From positions 1 through 9,825 of the forward strand of contig JACMKG010000021.1 in assembly GCA_014380255.1 (NCBI GenBank): a DNA stretch of 9,825 nt, given 5' to 3'. The position numbers and the translations under genes were made by a program. Numbering within the stretch: position 1 is the first letter of the stretch; each line of letters begins with the position of its first letter. This stretch comes from Prolixibacteraceae bacterium (lineage in GTDB: Bacteria > Bacteroidota > Bacteroidia > Bacteroidales > Prolixibacteraceae). The notes under the pieces are model-generated. The model searched no databases. It saw nothing but the letters and a program-made list of their open reading frames with translations, and was not told the DNA's origin. Shown piece by piece: positions 1 to 6,239 of the stretch.

Positions 1-1
1 A

Positions 2-1324
2 TTGGATGCCAGAAGGGATGAAATTGGAAACATCCTGATAAAAAAACCTGCAACCAAAGGGCGTGAAAACGACCAGACCGTGATCCTGCAGTCGCATGTT
101 GACATGGTTTGCGAAAAGAACAGCGAGACCATCCATAACTTCGACACTGATGCCATCAAACCGTTTATGGATGATGGATGGGTGAGGGCAGAAGGTACTA
201 CCCTGGGTTCTGACGATGGCATTGGCATGGCTGCCCAAATGGCCATATTAACTGCCACCAATCTTTCCCACGGTCCTATCGAATGCCTTTTTACCGTCGA
301 TGAAGAAACAGGGCTTTCAGGAGCTTTTGCACTGCAGTCTGGCTTTCTGAGTGGCAGCACCTTGCTAAACCTTGATTCGGAAGATGAGGGTGAATTGTTT
401 ATCGGCTGTGCCGGGGGAATAGACACGGTGGGAACTTTGAATTATACTCCTGAAAGTGTGCCTGTTGCCTCGTTTGCCATTAAACTTGAAGTTAAAGGTC
501 TTCTGGGTGGCCATTCAGGTGATGATATCAATAAGAACCGCGGGAATGCCAATAAAATACTGAACCGCTTTTTAATGAGTGCAGACAAAGCCTTTGATAT
601 GCATCTGGCCGAATTTAATGGTGGAAACCTGCGCAATGCCATTGCTCGCGAGGCGTATGCCGTGGTAGTGGTTCCCCATTCACAAAAAGAAGATCTGGTC
701 ATTGAATGGAATGTCTTTTCTTCGGAAATGGAATTTGAATTCGAGCGTTCTGAACCCAAACTGCGCCTTCTGCACCAATCCGTTAATTTGCCTCAGTTTG
801 TCATTGACGGGGATACCAAATCCCGTTTGCTGAAATTAATTGCTGCCTGCCCTCATGGCGTACTTGAAATGAGCAGCCGCATGGCGGGTATGGTGGAAAC
901 TTCGACTAACCTGGCATCGGTGAAATTTACCGACGACCATAAAATCACCCTGACTACCAGTCAGCGTAGTGAAATCGAAGGCCGTAAATACATGGCCTCA
1001 GAAATGGTTGAGGCTGTGATGAAACTGGCCGGTGCCGATGTAAGGCATTCGGATGGATACCCTGGCTGGACACCAAATCCTGATTCTGCGGTGGCTCAGG
1101 TAGCCGTTGATTCCTATAAAAGGCTTTTCGGAACTGCTCCTGCGGTTAAATCCATTCATGCAGGGCTTGAGTGTGGCCTTTTCCTTGAAAAATATCCTAA
1201 CCTCGATATGGTTTCTTTTGGTCCTACCATTCGTGGAGCCCATTCTCCCGATGAACGCATCAATGTAGAAACAGTGAATAAATTCTGGAAACTACTGGTC
1301 GACGTACTGGAAAACATTCATTAA
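2..1324 (+). CDS. pepD: Aminoacyl-histidine dipeptidase (beta-Ala-His dipeptidase), M20 family, 5' end cut by window edge
   Basis: This cytosolic metallopeptidase of family M20 (PepD/peptidase D) hydrolyses Xaa-His dipeptides such as carnosine and other unusual dipeptides. The reading frame is open from base 2, and the first codon visible (TTG) is an internal leucine rather than a start. Compared with the usual length of about 485 residues, roughly 45-50 N-terminal residues lie outside the window. Visible motifs, numbered from base 2, are SHVDMV (His32, Asp34), GTTLGSDDGIGMA (Asp71), DEETG (Glu101-Glu102), LDSEDEG (Asp125) and GAHSPDE (His414). These are the di-metal ligands and general base expected of M20 enzymes, so the protein should be active. 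KGLLGGHSG, FNGGNLRNAI and IHAGLECGLF are also typical of PepD. The gene ends in TAA at 1322-1324. No operon partner is visible, and the next gene starts 205 bases away behind repeats. Family assignment is close to certain. Confidence 0.95.
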   Translation: MDARRDEIGNILIKKPATKGRENDQTVILQSHVDMVCEKNSETIHNFDTDAIKPFMDDGWVRAEGTTLGSDDGIGMAAQMAILTATNLSHGPIECLFTVDEETGLSGAFALQSGFLSGSTLLNLDSEDEGELFIGCAGGIDTVGTLNYTPESVPVASFAIKLEVKGLLGGHSGDDINKNRGNANKILNRFLMSADKAFDMHLAEFNGGNLRNAIAREAYAVVVVPHSQKEDLVIEWNVFSSEMEFEFERSEPKLRLLHQSVNLPQFVIDGDTKSRLLKLIAACPHGVLEMSSRMAGMVETSTNLASVKFTDDHKITLTTSQRSEIEGRKYMASEMVEAVMKLAGADVRHSDGYPGWTPNPDSAVAQVAVDSYKRLFGTAPAVKSIHAGLECGLFLEKYPNLDMVSFGPTIRGAHSPDERINVETVNKFWKLLVDVLENIH

Positions 1325-1327
1325 ATA

Positions 1328-1411
1328 GCATGGGGCATGGGGCAGGGAGCATGGAGACCGGAAAATGAAAACCGGAGAACGGAGAATGGAGACCGGGAAA
1401 ACGGAAGAATG
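1328..1411. repeat. Degenerate 7-base tandem repeat array between pepD and the beta-propeller gene
   Basis: Starting at 1328, ten consecutive 7-base units can be read without a gap to 1397: GCATGGG, GCATGGG, GCAGGGA, GCATGGA, GACCGGA, AAATGAA, AACCGGA, GAACGGA, GAATGGA, GACCGGG. Two poorer, phase-shifted units follow up to about 1411. The loose consensus is G(C/A)(A/C)(T/C)GG(A/G), and the plus strand is almost entirely purine with no inverted symmetry. It starts three bases after the pepD stop codon. Function unknown. It is a diverged microsatellite rather than a terminator or CRISPR. Confidence 0.75.
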
Positions 1412-1429
1412 ACAGTGTGAGTGCATTCA

Positions 1430-1472
1430 AATTGTAAATAGTAAATTGTCTAATTGTAAATCATCATTGTAA
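1430..1472. repeat. AT-rich direct repeats of an ATTGTAAAT-like word
   Basis: The word ATTGTAAAT occurs at 1431-1439 and again at 1453-1461. Partial copies (AATTGTC at 1444-1450, ATTGTAAG at 1466-1473) lie between and after them. The spacing is 22 bases for the two full copies and irregular for the rest. The block sits 57-100 bases upstream of the beta-propeller start, where a promoter could lie, but I find no convincing TAnnTTTG box there. It could be a regulator-binding cluster or simple AT-rich filler, and the sequence alone does not decide. Confidence 0.4.
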
Positions 1473-1529
1473 GGATCAATTAAATTTTCAAAAATATCTG
1501 CATCTTCACCTTCTTAAACACGTTAACCC

Positions 1530-2801
1530 ATGAACCTGAAACTACCCATCCTGTTAGTAATGATATTTTGCTGTCTGGTGTCATCTTCCCAAAACCTTGA
1601 AAACTGGACTCATTTGCGTGGAAGCAATCTGGATGGGCATTCCGCCTCGCTTAAGGCTCCTGTATCCTGGAGCGAGACCAGCAATGTTGTGTGGAAAACG
1701 GGGATAAGGGGCGTGGCATGGTCTTCTCCGGTGGTGTTTGGAGATCAGGTATGGACCAGTTCCGCCACCCAAAACGGGGAAGAACTGTTTGCCGTTTGCA
1801 CCGATTTCAACTCGGGAAAGATTGTAAAAGAAATATTGCTTTTTAAGCCCGATTCGGTGCAGCATATCCATCCGACCAACAGTTATGCCACCTCGACACC
1901 CTGCATTGAAGAGGGATCCGTTTATATGCATTTTGGAACCTATGGAACGGCCTGCATCAATACTCAAAGTTTAGAAACAATTTGGACTCGCACCGACCTT
2001 AACTGTGATCACATGCAGGGTGCTGCTTCATCACCCATCATTTATAAAAACCTGTTGATTTTGCATATTGAAGGAACCGATGTGCAGTATCTAATTGCTT
2101 TGGATAAGCATACCGGCAAAACCATTTGGAAGACAGAGCGCCCGGCTGAATTTTATGAAAAAGTAGCACCGGTATCTCGTAAAGCTTACTGCACGCCCAT
2201 CGTAGTTCAGGTAAATGGCCGTGATCAGTTGATCAGCAACGGTTCCCAGCTTTGCATTGCTTATGAACCTGAAACAGGCAAAGAGATCTGGCAAGTCTTT
2301 TATGGCGATGATTCAACCGTGAGTATGCCTTTAAGCTACGGTGGAAAGGTGTTTGTGAACTCGGGATGGATGTTCCCTGAAGGGGGAACCTTTTATGCCC
2401 GGCTGCTGGCTGTTGATCCTACGGGCAAAGGTGATGTTACCAAAACACATGTTCCCTGGGAAACGGGAACCGATGTGCCCCAGATTTCCACCCCGGTAAT
2501 AGTCGATAGCCTGATCTACATGGTGCACGAAAGAGGAGACCTGACCTGCCTGAATGCCCGTGATGGCGCGGTGATCTGGAAAACCAAGCTGAAAGATCAG
2601 TTCAATGCCTCTGCCTTGTATGCCTCGGGAAATATTTACCTTTTCAGCGTAAAAGGGAATTGCTATGTCATAAAACCCGGCCTGACCTATCAATTAATAG
2701 CTGAAAACCAGTTGCCAGGAACTCTTAAGGCAACTCCGGCTATTGTGAGAGATAATCTGATCATTAGAACCGATAAGTTTTTATACCGGATAGGGAATTA
2801 A
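1530..2801 (+). CDS. Secreted PQQ-like beta-propeller repeat protein
   Basis: The 423-residue protein begins with a short Lys-containing n-region and a hydrophobic stretch (about residues 4-17) followed by VSSSQ. This looks like a type I signal peptide cut near residue 20. The cysteines at 14-15 do not form a lipobox. Next comes WTHLRGSNLDGHS (26-38), a variant of the WPxFRGPxxDG signature common at the start of these proteins. PQQ/quinoprotein-like blade motifs recur: ALDKHTGKTIWKT (190-202), AYEPETGKEIWQV (244-256) and CLNARDGAVIWKT (340-352). The fold is a periplasmic or surface beta-propeller related to BamB and PQQ dehydrogenases. No catalytic domain is attached and most such proteins do not bind PQQ, so the function is unknown. 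The ATG at 1530 is chosen because it places the signal peptide at the N-terminus. A strong hairpin follows 83 bases after the stop, so the gene is probably monocistronic. Confidence 0.85.
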   Translation: MNLKLPILLVMIFCCLVSSSQNLENWTHLRGSNLDGHSASLKAPVSWSETSNVVWKTGIRGVAWSSPVVFGDQVWTSSATQNGEELFAVCTDFNSGKIVKEILLFKPDSVQHIHPTNSYATSTPCIEEGSVYMHFGTYGTACINTQSLETIWTRTDLNCDHMQGAASSPIIYKNLLILHIEGTDVQYLIALDKHTGKTIWKTERPAEFYEKVAPVSRKAYCTPIVVQVNGRDQLISNGSQLCIAYEPETGKEIWQVFYGDDSTVSMPLSYGGKVFVNSGWMFPEGGTFYARLLAVDPTGKGDVTKTHVPWETGTDVPQISTPVIVDSLIYMVHERGDLTCLNARDGAVIWKTKLKDQFNASALYASGNIYLFSVKGNCYVIKPGLTYQLIAENQLPGTLKATPAIVRDNLIIRTDKFLYRIGN

Positions 2802-2884
2802 AATTCATGTTTAGTAAATTTCAGCATCGCACTGCATTGCTTGTAATTGCAATACTGGCTGTATAACAAGAAACTGCATCATAC

Positions 2885-2929
2885 GAAAAGGGCAGATAAT
2901 CACAGGCAAGTGAATTATCTGCCCTTTTC
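2885..2929 (+). terminator. Strong hairpin terminator after the beta-propeller gene
   Basis: Bases 2885-2900 and 2914-2929 are perfect reverse complements over 16 bases. The inner CAC/GTG (2901-2903 with 2910-2912) can add three pairs around a single bulge. The top of the arm is GGGCAGATAAT, and the right arm ends in CCCTTTTC followed by TATATT, so the RNA has a short U-rich tail. Because the left arm starts with GAAAA, the structure can also work on the minus strand. It lies 84 bases after the stop at 2801 and nothing else in this orientation follows, which fits Rho-independent termination of that transcript. Confidence 0.8.
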
Positions 2930-3426
2930 TATATTAATTCATATCTACCCGGTGAAAATAACAACATACCATCCCTATTTTAAGCAGGGCATGGGTCAAC
3001 ACCTGAATTACTAACCAGATCGTGTTATCCCTGATAATTCTATCCTGTCTGAGTCTAAAATTATTCAAACCTTAAAAGAACGTTATTCGAAGCATCTTCG
3101 AACAAGCTTCGAACCACCTTCGAATCACCTTCGAATAAGCTTTGGTAATGAGAGGTTTCCGATACGAGATTTGCAAGTTCATTTTACCACTTGCAAAATG
3201 ATTTTTAAAGTCGAATAATTGATTGGATTTTGTATTTCAGCCTAAGAATAAGGGAGCAATTAATGAGATATTTATTCTAATTGCCTGACAAAATCAGTGA
3301 ATAAAAGATAAAAAAGTAATGAATACAATTAAATCACAAATCTGTCTTTATCTTTTCTCAAAATGGCAGAAGTGTGCTCAATCCCATTAAAACTGTGCTT
3401 TATTTAATTTTGGTAAGCCGTAATAT
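2930..3426. other. Non-coding stretch between the terminator and the rsmF 3' end
   Basis: I find no credible gene in these roughly 500 bases, and no frame has family-like composition. The stretch holds the 11-base TTCGAA array (separate entry) and an 8-base inverted repeat at 3170-3177/3190-3197 (TTTGCAAG and its complement, 12-base loop). It also holds a 7-base pair GCAATTA/TAATTGC at 3256-3262/3278-3284. A 10-base AAAAGATAAA/TTTATCTTTT pair lies at 3303-3312/3347-3356 with a 34-base loop. The last could help end rsmF transcription, which enters from the right, but none has the stem-plus-T-run form of a clear terminator. The right half is noticeably AT-rich. Confidence 0.5.
3064..3146. repeat. 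11-base periodic array of TTCGAA palindromes
   Basis: TTCGAA occurs at 3086, 3097, 3108, 3119 and 3130, exactly 11 bases apart. The five-base spacers differ: GCATC, CAAGC, CCACC, TCACC and TAAGC. Degenerate copies continue the phase on both sides: TTCAAA at 3064 (two steps earlier) and TTTGGT at 3141 (one step later). Each unit is a self-complementary hexamer, and 11 bases is close to one helical turn, so the sites lie on roughly one face of the DNA. The period is not a multiple of three, which argues against a coding origin. Confidence 0.85.
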
Positions 3427-4830
3427 TCAGGGTATAAGGTACCATGGCTCGGGCAATTCTGGCAGGGCCATCCTAATTCGCCATTCCTTGGGAAAGTAAT
3501 TGTTGGCGCGGTTGCCAAGGTTCTTTACAAAGCCCAGCGGAACGCCCTGGTACTGAACCAACAGCCATCCTTTAACGGTGGAATCAATGCGGATTTCGTC
3601 TTTCTTCTGAAAAAAAAGTGCATCGCGCAGGTTCAGTTCAATTGTATTAAATACAGAAGGATTACGATCAATGGAAAGGGCAAAGGTATGTTCGGGCAGC
3701 AGGTCGTTCTTTTTGAATTGTGCAATTGTCAAGCCATAGCTGATTACCCGGAGCCGGTCGGACAGGACATTCAGCAATTGGATTTTATCTTCTGGAAATG
3801 CTACAATGAAATCGCTTTTGGTGAAAAATTCTGTATTGCTGGTATGGAGCCAGTTTCTGATTTCAGAAAACTGCTTGGGCATCTTTTCCAGTCGCGACTT
3901 GTTTTTCTTTGGAATTGAAAACTGTTCGGTGCCTTCTTTCTTTCGGATCAGAGTCAAAAAGAAGCCTTCGCCTTTTACTTTGTGGGGAAGGAAACGATAG
4001 CCAAACATGTTCTGGTGCTGAATTTCTTCAACACCCCAATTCTCGTGAAGGGGAATGCGTATACTTTCAATCTCGTTGTTCTCCGCCAGCCACTGAAGGT
4101 TCTGCTCGTTTTCGGCAGGGTTGAAAGTGCAGGTGCTGTAAATCAGGTAGCCGCCCGCTTTAAGGGAAGGCCAGATGTCAGACACAATGCGCCGTTGGCG
4201 TGTGGCGCAGAGGTTGGTATTGTCAACCGACCATTGCTCGATGGCCGATGGATCTCTTCTGAAAAGTCCTTCACCCGAGCAGGGAGCATCAATCAGGATC
4301 ACATCAAACAATCCTTCCAGATCACTAAAATCCGACGGGTCGTTGTTGCATACCACCACGTTCTGATGGCCCCACTTCTGGATATTTTCATTCAAGACAG
4401 AGACACGCGAGCGTATCACCTCGTTAGCTACCAGTAAATCGCTTTTATCCATCAGGCTGAGCAAATGGGTGGATTTACCTCCAGGGGCGGCACAAAGGTC
4501 TAAAACAACCCTGTTTCCCGTATGTTCTGTTTGTTGGAAAGCCTGCTCCACAAACATCGAGCTGGCTTCCTGCACGTAGTAGGCCCCGGAATGAAACAGC
4601 GGGTCGAGCGTAAACGAAGGCCGCTGATTTAGGAACATTCCGCTATCGCACCAAGGGATATGTTCTGCGTTAGTGGAAAGCTTGAATTTAGCCGGATTGG
4701 TGCGCAAACTGACAGCCGGCGTTTGATCAATGGCTTGCAAAAACGATTCAAACTGGTCGGGAAACTGGTTCCTGATTCGTTCCAGAAAGGCTGCTGGCAA
4801 TATTTCGGAAGTCTTGTTGATGATATTCAA
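3427..4830 (-). CDS. rsmF: RsmF/YebU-like 16S rRNA cytosine-C5 methyltransferase (NOL1/NOP2/Sun family)
   Basis: This is an S-adenosylmethionine-dependent RNA m5C methyltransferase of 467 residues, close to the length of RsmF-type enzymes. It has an N-terminal NOL1/NOP2/Sun region with VSLRTNPAK (40-48). The SAM-binding motif VLDLCAAPGGKSTHL spans 109-123. DAPCSGEGLF (181-190) carries the Cys184 used for product release, and YSTCTFNPAENE (231-242) carries the Cys234 nucleophile. The C-terminal third (about 300-467) matches the PUA-like extension of RsmF rather than the shorter RsmB layout. The target is inferred to be a small-subunit rRNA cytosine (C1407 in the E. coli enzyme), but the exact base cannot be read from sequence. 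No ATG is available: an in-frame stop lies just upstream, so the start is a TTG at 4830 or a second TTG ten codons later, just before PAAF. It diverges from cysH. Confidence 0.9.
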   Translation of the reverse strand: MNIINKTSEILPAAFLERIRNQFPDQFESFLQAIDQTPAVSLRTNPAKFKLSTNAEHIPWCDSGMFLNQRPSFTLDPLFHSGAYYVQEASSMFVEQAFQQTEHTGNRVVLDLCAAPGGKSTHLLSLMDKSDLLVANEVIRSRVSVLNENIQKWGHQNVVVCNNDPSDFSDLEGLFDVILIDAPCSGEGLFRRDPSAIEQWSVDNTNLCATRQRRIVSDIWPSLKAGGYLIYSTCTFNPAENEQNLQWLAENNEIESIRIPLHENWGVEEIQHQNMFGYRFLPHKVKGEGFFLTLIRKKEGTEQFSIPKKNKSRLEKMPKQFSEIRNWLHTSNTEFFTKSDFIVAFPEDKIQLLNVLSDRLRVISYGLTIAQFKKNDLLPEHTFALSIDRNPSVFNTIELNLRDALFFQKKDEIRIDSTVKGWLLVQYQGVPLGFVKNLGNRANNYFPKEWRIRMALPELPEPWYLIP

Positions 4831-4883
4831 AGTTTTCTTGTGATATTTGCGTGCAAGTTAATTTGAATGTGCTTATAAAACAA
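4831..4883. promoter_or_regulatory. Short divergent rsmF/cysH intergenic region with weak -7 candidates
   Basis: Only 53 bases separate the rsmF TTG start (minus) from the cysH ATG (plus), so both promoters must lie here or overlap coding sequence. On the plus strand GATATTTG (4842-4849) and TTAATTTG (4858-4865) each match the Bacteroidota -7 box TAnnTTTG at all but one fixed position. A TTG at 4817-4819 is a possible -33 element for the first. If the first is real, transcription would begin near 4856, after the upstream GTG codon at 4851 and before the ATG at 4884. The matches are weak and could be chance. Confidence 0.25.
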
Positions 4884-5603
4884 ATGGAGATGATTGATCA
4901 GAATATAGTTTCAACCCTGAACACAGAGGCAGACGCATCTAATTTAGTAGGAATGCTGGAAAGAGTAGCCCGGCAGTTTCCCGGTAAAGCAGTTTTTACG
5001 ACCAGCTTAGGAATTGAAGATCAGGTAATAACGGATATGATATTCAGTAACAATCTTGATATTCGGGTAGTTACACTGGATACTGGACGCCTGTTTGAGG
5101 AAACCTATAAAGTATTTAACCGCACCGTGGATAAGTATGGAAAAATGATTGAAGTTTTCTTTCCAAGGCACGAAGCGGTAGAAAAGATGGTTACAGAAAA
5201 AGGTCCGCTGAGTTTCTATGTGTCGGTTGAAAACCGCAAAGAGTGCTGTAACATCCGCAAGGTGGAACCGCTGAAACGGGCCCTTGCAGGGATGGAATGC
5301 TGGATTACAGGCCTTCGCGCTTCACAGTCGGATAACCGTCACGACCTCGACTTTTTTGTTTGGGATGCAGGCTTTCAAATGGTTAAATGCAATCCGCTGC
5401 TGCACTGGTCATTGGAAGATTGTCAGAAATACGTAAGGGAAAACAATGTGCCTTACAATGTGTTGCACGACCGTGGATTCGTAAGCATTGGCTGTGCTCC
5501 CTGTACCCGTGCCATTCAACCGGGTGAAGATTTCAGGGCAGGCCGCTGGTGGTGGGAAGACAACTCCAAGAAAGAATGCGGGCTGCATACTCATAAGGAG
5601 TAG
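4884..5603 (+). CDS. cysH: Assimilatory adenylyl-/phosphoadenylyl-sulfate reductase with [4Fe-4S] cluster
   Basis: This enzyme reduces activated sulfate (APS or PAPS) to sulfite with thioredoxin, in the cytoplasmic sulfate assimilation pathway. Numbered from the ATG at 4884 (239 residues), it has the modified PP-loop TTSLGIEDQVI (39-49), LDTGRL (65-70), the arginine motif GLRASQS (143-149) and RAGRWWWE (218-225). The C-terminal ECGLH carries catalytic Cys232. Cys121-Cys122 and Cys204/Cys207 (GCAPC) form the four-cysteine set that binds a [4Fe-4S] cluster. This class mostly uses APS (EC 1.8.4.10), and classical enterobacterial PAPS reductases lack it. A longer form from GTG at 4851 is possible, but ATG 4884 or 4890 fits the family N-terminus better. 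No cysD, cysN, cysI or transporter gene lies nearby, so it stands alone here between rsmF and yccF. Confidence 0.92.
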   Translation: MEMIDQNIVSTLNTEADASNLVGMLERVARQFPGKAVFTTSLGIEDQVITDMIFSNNLDIRVVTLDTGRLFEETYKVFNRTVDKYGKMIEVFFPRHEAVEKMVTEKGPLSFYVSVENRKECCNIRKVEPLKRALAGMECWITGLRASQSDNRHDLDFFVWDAGFQMVKCNPLLHWSLEDCQKYVRENNVPYNVLHDRGFVSIGCAPCTRAIQPGEDFRAGRWWWEDNSKKECGLHTHKE

Positions 5604-5640
5604 GCAGTAGCGGCGGGTTAAGTAATTATGCAATATGACT

Positions 5641-5676
5641 TTAAGGACTTCAAAGACCTTAAGGACTTTAAAGATC
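5641..5676. repeat. 9-base tandem repeat downstream of cysH
   Basis: Four contiguous 9-base units read TTAAGGACT, TCAAAGACC, TTAAGGACT, TTAAAGATC. A poor fifth unit (AATATGACT) precedes them at 5632. Units 1 and 3 are identical, so there is a higher-order period of 18. On the minus strand one frame reads as repeated Ser-Leu-Lys, but no gene covers it. The block starts 37 bases after the cysH stop, in the gap between two converging genes. Confidence 0.65.
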
Positions 5677-5708
5677 CTGTATGATAATTTTTAAGACAGT
5701 ATCCTTTG

Positions 5709-5728
5709 CCGTTGGCTTTAGCCAACGG
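5709..5728. repeat. Perfect 8-base-stem hairpin, REP-like, in the cysH/yccF convergent gap
   Basis: CCGTTGGC (5709-5716) and GCCAACGG (5721-5728) are perfect reverse complements around the four-base loop TTTA. The stem is GC-rich in an otherwise AT-rich gap and lies between two converging genes (cysH ends at 5603, yccF at 5746). Neither side carries a T-run, so it is not a textbook terminator, though it may still protect or end either transcript. The compact stem and GGCTTTAGCC centre resemble dispersed extragenic palindromes. That would need a genome-wide copy count to establish. Confidence 0.6.
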
Positions 5729-5745
5729 ATTTGATATGTAAGGTC

Positions 5746-6120
5746 TTAATCTTCCACAATTTTTCTTCCAAAGGGGGTAAGGGCAAGCGACAGCAGTTTG
5801 AAATGTTGTTTGCCCCATGGAAAACCTATGATCGTAATGGAAAGCAGGATGCCAAATGCCAGGTGAGTAAGGGCAATCCAGATTCCTCCGATGATTAGCC
5901 AGATAAGGTTCATCAGCGTAGACAGGCAGCCGGGAGCCGATGGATACAATTCAATGCTTTTACCAAAAGGCCACAGGGCAAGCATGGCAAGCTTAAAAGC
6001 CTGCAGTCCGAAAGGGATTCCGATGATGGTCAGGCAAAGCAAAAAGCCGGCAACCATGTATTCCAGGAAAACCAGGAAGCCACCGAAAATCAGCCATATT
6101 AAATTTCCAAGGGTGCTCAT
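5746..6120 (-). CDS. YccF domain-containing inner membrane protein
   Basis: This 124-residue hydrophobic protein contains two tandem copies of the YccF domain (formerly DUF307). The first (about 5-54) has NLIWLIFGG, then IIGIPFGLQAFKLAMLALWPFG. The second (about 70-119) has NLIWLIIGG, then IIGFPWGKQHFKLLSLALTPFG. Each copy has a membrane segment after NLIW and a second ending at the IIGxPxG turn, giving about four membrane passes. The whole length fits known YccF proteins and the biochemical role is unknown. ATG at 6118-6120 is preceded by AAAGG seven bases upstream, one of the few recognisable ribosome-binding sites here. A 7-of-8 match to TAnnTTTG (TACATTTA, 6150 down to 6143) lies just above it. 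The gene follows pssA on the same strand after a 119-base gap with a large inverted repeat, so it is probably a separate unit. Confidence 0.88.
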   Translation of the reverse strand: MSTLGNLIWLIFGGFLVFLEYMVAGFLLCLTIIGIPFGLQAFKLAMLALWPFGKSIELYPSAPGCLSTLMNLIWLIIGGIWIALTHLAFGILLSITIIGFPWGKQHFKLLSLALTPFGRKIVED

Positions 6121-6156
6121 AAATGTACCTTTAATTGGAGGATAAATGTACGATAA

Positions 6157-6211
6157 TAAGGACTATCTTACTACTATTTTCCAAAGGAATCGCTTTGGAA
6201 AATAGTCCTTA
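6157..6211. repeat. 18-base inverted repeat with an 11-base bulge between pssA and yccF
   Basis: The right arm 6194-6211 is complementary to the left arm in two blocks, TAAGGACTAT (6157-6166) and TTTCCAAA (6178-6185). They are separated by 11 unpaired bases (6167-6177), and the loop is 6186-6193. On the minus strand this RNA would form directly after pssA (stop at 6240) and is followed by TTATTAT, a weak U-rich tail. It is the only candidate terminator for the phospholipid operon. The bulge (CTTACTACTAT) looks like an insertion or slippage product in a once-perfect palindrome, which would also fit a REP-like element. Confidence 0.6.
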
Positions 6212-6239
6212 TGGATACTACCAATTCTGATTGTTGATT

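Noticed and set aside
442..759. Minus-strand 105-codon frame inside pepD
   Set aside because: Opposite a well conserved part of pepD, with no recognisable domain.
2219..2238. Two TGATCA palindromes two bases apart in the beta-propeller gene
   Set aside because: A short coincidence in coding sequence that encodes ordinary residues, with no flanking structure of note.
2807..2866. 19-codon frame (MFSKFQHRTALLVIAILAV) starting six bases after the beta-propeller stop
   Set aside because: It is hydrophobic enough to be a tiny membrane peptide, but there is no ribosome-binding site, no independent support, and frames this short are expected by chance.
3064..3146. Possible CRISPR array
   Set aside because: The repeats are 6 bases with 5-base spacers, far too short, and no cas gene is in the window.
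3982..4437. 151-codon open frame on the plus strand inside rsmF
   Set aside because: It lies wholly opposite the rsmF SAM-binding and catalytic motifs, has no family-like sequence, and is explained as a shadow of the real gene.
5618..5818. 66-codon minus-strand frame ending in Ser-Leu-Lys repeats
   Set aside because: It begins inside yccF in another frame and its tail is just the 9-base DNA repeat. The composition is not protein-like.
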